Shown here: positions 61,473-64,000 of the stretch, piece after piece
Layout: the number at the start of each line of letters is the position of its first letter
Numbering within the stretch: position 1 is the stretch's first letter
NCBI RefSeq assembly: GCF_001754075.1
Contig: NZ_MIEH01000007.1
Location: 158,021-222,020 of the forward strand
Reading direction: 5' to 3'
Source of the DNA: Merdimonas faecis
Lineage (GTDB): Bacteria > Bacillota > Clostridia > Lachnospirales > Lachnospiraceae
Length of the DNA: 64,000 nucleotides
The notes under the pieces: model-generated
The model's database searches: none
The model's input: the letters and a program-made list of their open reading frames with translations, nothing else
Told to the model about the DNA's origin: nothing
Program-made: the position numbers and the translations under genes

Positions 61473-63065
61473 CTATTTATATTCCTTCTTATATTCACTG
61501 GGCAGTTTTCCAGTATACTGCTTAAACAAATGCGAAAAATAGGACGGATTGTGGATGCCCACCGCCTCGCAGATGTCCCCGATGCTGCCCCGTCCCATTT
61601 CCAGAAGTTCTTTTGCTTTTTCCATCCGCTTTTGCAGGAGATATTGTTTAAAGGTCATCTGGAACGTATTTTTGAATACCCTTCCAAAATAGACCGGATT
61701 CAGGTAAACATGGGCCGCAACTGACACAACCGACAATTCCTCGTCCTGAAGGTGCTCGTCAATATAGGCAGCCGCCTCTGCAAGATATCCTTCGAAAAGT
61801 CTTGTCTCATCCTGCTGCGAAACCCTCTGGCGCTCCTCGATCACATCGCACAGGATTTTATAGCACACATCCACAGTCCTTGCCGCATTCAGGATCTTCA
61901 GGTTGTTATAAAACTGCTGAAATTTCTCTTTGATATCTTCCGTCATTCCGTAGGACGCCTGCAGCATAATCTCTGTCTTCAGCATGACCCTGTGCATATA
62001 CTGGCGCTGCTGCTCCTCCTGATCCGGGAGACCGTAGATAAACTGGACAAATGCCTCTTTCAGCTCCTTGGCACTGTTTTTACGAACTGCTTTAACAATC
62101 TGTTTGTCCCGCGCCTCCTGCCCTTCCGGCGAAGCTTTCTCTTCTATTCCATTCTCCGCCTCCATAAATGTCCCGGTGCCTGATGCTCTTGCCAGCTCAA
62201 AGAGCTGCTGTGCTTCCAGATAGCTGCGGCGGATCCCGGCAATCCCCTTATATGGCTTGGATATTACGGATACCACCTGGCTTTTCGTCTCTTTCTTCAC
62301 CTCTTCCAACAGATTCTTCAGCTCTCCCACAGCCATTTTATTTTTGGTGCGTATGATAAATGCACTGCCAGAATCTCCTCCTTCAGCTCTCCAGTAAAAG
62401 AATTTCTGTCCAAATACTTCTTCCATCCGTTTAAATAGAGAAAACCGGGATGCTTCATAGTCCAGCGAGCTGATAATCTTGTATGCCAGGTCAATGTCTG
62501 CAAATACGGTAATAAAACGATCCTCGTTCCCAGGCATATCCTCCAGCGTCTGAAACACTTCTTCTACCTTTTCTTCCGGAATCTTTCCCTGCACATATTT
62601 CTGAACGACCACCTGCTGGAAGCTGGTCCCGTCTCCTACCAGCAGCTTCTCCCAGCTCTCATATCTGGCTTCGTATTCCATCTGTTCCATACATGTCTGA
62701 TATGCATTCTGCATGGTTTCCCTTAGCTTTTCATCCTCAATCGGCTTCAGCAGATAAGCAAATGCCCCCAGATCACAGGCCTGCTGTGCATATTCAAAAT
62801 CTCTGTACGCACTCAGCACGATGAACAGACATTCCAGATCCGTTTTCTGTATTTCTTCCATTACCATGAGACCGGTGATCTGCTTCATCCGTATATCGGT
62901 GAGGACCACGTGCGGCTTCACCTCTTTAATCACCTGGATTGCCTGCTCCCCGCTCTGTGCCGTGCCGGCCACCTTAAATCCCATGCCTGCCCAGTCATAG
63001 GTGTCCAGAAGCCCCCGGAGCAAAATAGGTTCATCATCTACTATTACAAGCCTTAATAATTCCAT
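61473..63065 (-). CDS. YesN-type response regulator with AraC DNA-binding domain
   Basis: 530 residues. Receiver domain (1-120) with acidic pocket Asp10-Asp11-Glu12, phospho-Asp57 (VVLTDIRM) and Lys near 106. Long helical middle region. AraC-type double HTH at about 430-528: LSVVSVAAHVYLNPVYFGRV and IGDICEAVGIHNPSYFSHLF. Partner of the kinase; expected to activate the transporter promoter at 58.3 kb. First gene of the unit. Confidence 0.9.
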   Translation of the reverse strand: MELLRLVIVDDEPILLRGLLDTYDWAGMGFKVAGTAQSGEQAIQVIKEVKPHVVLTDIRMKQITGLMVMEEIQKTDLECLFIVLSAYRDFEYAQQACDLGAFAYLLKPIEDEKLRETMQNAYQTCMEQMEYEARYESWEKLLVGDGTSFQQVVVQKYVQGKIPEEKVEEVFQTLEDMPGNEDRFITVFADIDLAYKIISSLDYEASRFSLFKRMEEVFGQKFFYWRAEGGDSGSAFIIRTKNKMAVGELKNLLEEVKKETKSQVVSVISKPYKGIAGIRRSYLEAQQLFELARASGTGTFMEAENGIEEKASPEGQEARDKQIVKAVRKNSAKELKEAFVQFIYGLPDQEEQQRQYMHRVMLKTEIMLQASYGMTEDIKEKFQQFYNNLKILNAARTVDVCYKILCDVIEERQRVSQQDETRLFEGYLAEAAAYIDEHLQDEELSVVSVAAHVYLNPVYFGRVFKNTFQMTFKQYLLQKRMEKAKELLEMGRGSIGDICEAVGIHNPSYFSHLFKQYTGKLPSEYKKEYK

Positions 63066-63235
63066 AAAAGTCCCTTCCGTGCATACATTAAGTCTATATT
63101 ATCATATTTCAACTTTATTTTAATCCGGCATGGAAAAATTCTTTAGCAAAAATCATACCTGCTCTGCAAAAAATTAAACCTCTGTGAAATCCCTTCTTCC
63201 TATATTTCAGACAAAAATTGTATGAAATTTCCCGG

Positions 63236-63267
63236 CAAAAACCCGGCACTATTCTAAGCGCCGGGTT
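63236..63267 (-). terminator. Terminator after the YbaK/PrdX-like gene
   Basis: AACCCGGC...GCGCCGGGTT hairpin followed by TTTTTGCC on the minus strand, about 30 bp past the stop at 63296. Confidence 0.75.
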
Positions 63268-63295
63268 CTCTTATTTCCCATATGTCCTCCGGGAA

Positions 63296-63835
63296 TTACA
63301 GCTCTATAATTTTTGCTTTATGATATATTTTAGGCAGAAATTTATTCAAAAGATCTGCTGTTTTCATTTTCAAATGGTCTGTATTGATTCCGGGATTACA
63401 GCCGAACCATTCAGCCTCTGCCACTTCTTTGTCCACGATCAGCTGCACATATTCATCCTCGTCGTTTACAAGTCCCATAACCGACGCCGATCCGGGCTTT
63501 GTTCCCAGATGTTTTTCCATCAGTTCTCCGGACGCAAAGGAAAGTCGTCCAACCCCCAGCTTTTTCCCAAGCGCTGCCGTATCCAGCTGTTTTTTAGCCG
63601 GCATTACCACCAGGAAGAAGCTGGTTTTCTTCTGATTACAGAGAAAAATACTTTTCCGTACTTCAGTTCCTAATGCCTGATCGATTTCCAGACATTCCTC
63701 CATCGTTTCCACCACATCATTTTCCACACGCTCATAAGGAAGTTTCAATTGATCAAGCAGCTGAAAGACTTTATCTTTTGTAGCATTTGTTCCCTTCTCG
63801 GGAGCAGTGGTGTAAATTTCGCTAATATACGGCAT
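63296..63835 (-). CDS. YbaK/ProX-type aminoacyl-tRNA deacylase (prolyl-tRNA editing)
   Basis: 179 residues, a single YbaK/INS-like editing domain that hydrolyses mischarged tRNA, typically Ala- or Cys-tRNA(Pro). Seen: VFQLLDQLKLPYERVENDVV, SIFLCNQKKTSFFLVVMPAK (the Lys residues near 70-82 are candidates for the catalytic Lys), LSFASGELMEKHLGTKPGSA and VMGLVNDEDEYVQLIVDKEV. This matches the free-standing prolyl-tRNA synthetase-associated domain protein (PrdX/ProX). AGGAGGGATTTG precedes the ATG. Single-gene unit. Confidence 0.85.
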   Translation of the reverse strand: MPYISEIYTTAPEKGTNATKDKVFQLLDQLKLPYERVENDVVETMEECLEIDQALGTEVRKSIFLCNQKKTSFFLVVMPAKKQLDTAALGKKLGVGRLSFASGELMEKHLGTKPGSASVMGLVNDEDEYVQLIVDKEVAEAEWFGCNPGINTDHLKMKTADLLNKFLPKIYHKAKIIEL

Positions 63836-63915
63836 ACAAATCCCTCCTATGTGTACTAATGTATAAAACTATCTTTTATTGTACCAGTAGACTGAACAAT
63901 TTTCTAGAAAAAATA

Positions 63916-63945
63916 AAAAGCAGTATCTTTTTTGATACTGCTTTT
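63916..63945. terminator. Symmetric terminator near the right edge
   Basis: Perfect 12-bp stem AAAAGCAGTATC/GATACTGCTTTT with a T6 loop. It lies upstream of the deacylase gene, so it ends transcription arriving from outside the window or from the plus strand. Confidence 0.65.
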
Positions 63946-64000
63946 GCATTTATATATATTTTAAATACTCCTGCTATCTTATGTACCTTCAAAACTGCAT

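Overview
The window looks like part of the chromosome of a gut-type Firmicute, most likely family Lachnospiraceae. The grounds are Clostridia-style RpoB/RpoC and L10/L7-L12, strong AGGAGG ribosome-binding sites, TTGACA/TATAAT promoters, a TlpA/CD1871A-CXXC/4Fe-4S trio, a YesMN-type two-component system beside a sugar ABC transporter, and decayed conjugative-element genes of the kind common in this family. Nearly all genes lie on the minus strand. No species assignment is possible from the sequence alone.

Layout. (1) 1-3.7 kb: end of a redox/lipoprotein operon, a sugar-nucleotidyltransferase-like gene, an HD-domain protein and an M24 peptidase. (2) 3.9-11.5 kb: rpoC and rpoB, with their own promoter. 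(3) 11.8-16.5 kb, plus strand: a heterodimeric ABC exporter and an SLC13-type permease, lying between rpoB and rplL, which are usually adjacent. (4) 16.5-17.7 kb: rplL and rplJ with an L10 leader and promoter. No rplK/rplA follows; accessory DNA begins about 20 bp beyond the rplJ -35 box. (5) 17.8-54.7 kb: a mosaic accessory island, described below. (6) 54.9 kb: tRNA-Asn(GUU) between hairpins. (7) 55.1-63.1 kb: a sugar ABC transporter, a second solute-binding lipoprotein and a YesM/YesN pair. (8) 63.3-63.8 kb: a prolyl-tRNA-editing-like protein. The last bases resemble rRNA-spacer sequence.

The island holds three related copies of one gene cassette: A (18.6-28.6 kb), B (29.8-38.0 kb) and C (44.3-52.5 kb). 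Each encodes an ECF-type importer (membrane S protein of the MptD/Trep_Strep type, T protein, and an ATPase with two fused nucleotide-binding domains) followed by two half-size ABC transporters with an exporter fold. Regulators accompany each copy: TetR (A, C) or AraC (B) near the front, and a short DtxR-like metal regulator at the end (intact in B and C, wrecked in A). Cassette A carries a second full ECF set and C an orphan second S gene. All three share an imperfect dyad, GGTTAG-N6-CTAAYT, just upstream of the first S gene. My inference is that these are metal-responsive uptake systems for a metallophore, haem or similar chelate, in which the exporter-fold pair may act as an importer as in the IrtAB/YbtPQ family. 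Substrate and direction are unproven.

Between and around the cassettes lie a relaxase, DUF3849, an AbiE-like toxin-antitoxin pair, CD1845, a VirB4 fragment, sigma-like and replication-type HTH proteins and a SLOG protein. There are also two copies of a roughly 148-bp structured element whose stems differ in sequence but keep pairing. No integrase is visible, so the region looks like nested or decayed conjugative/mobilizable elements that now serve to carry transporters.
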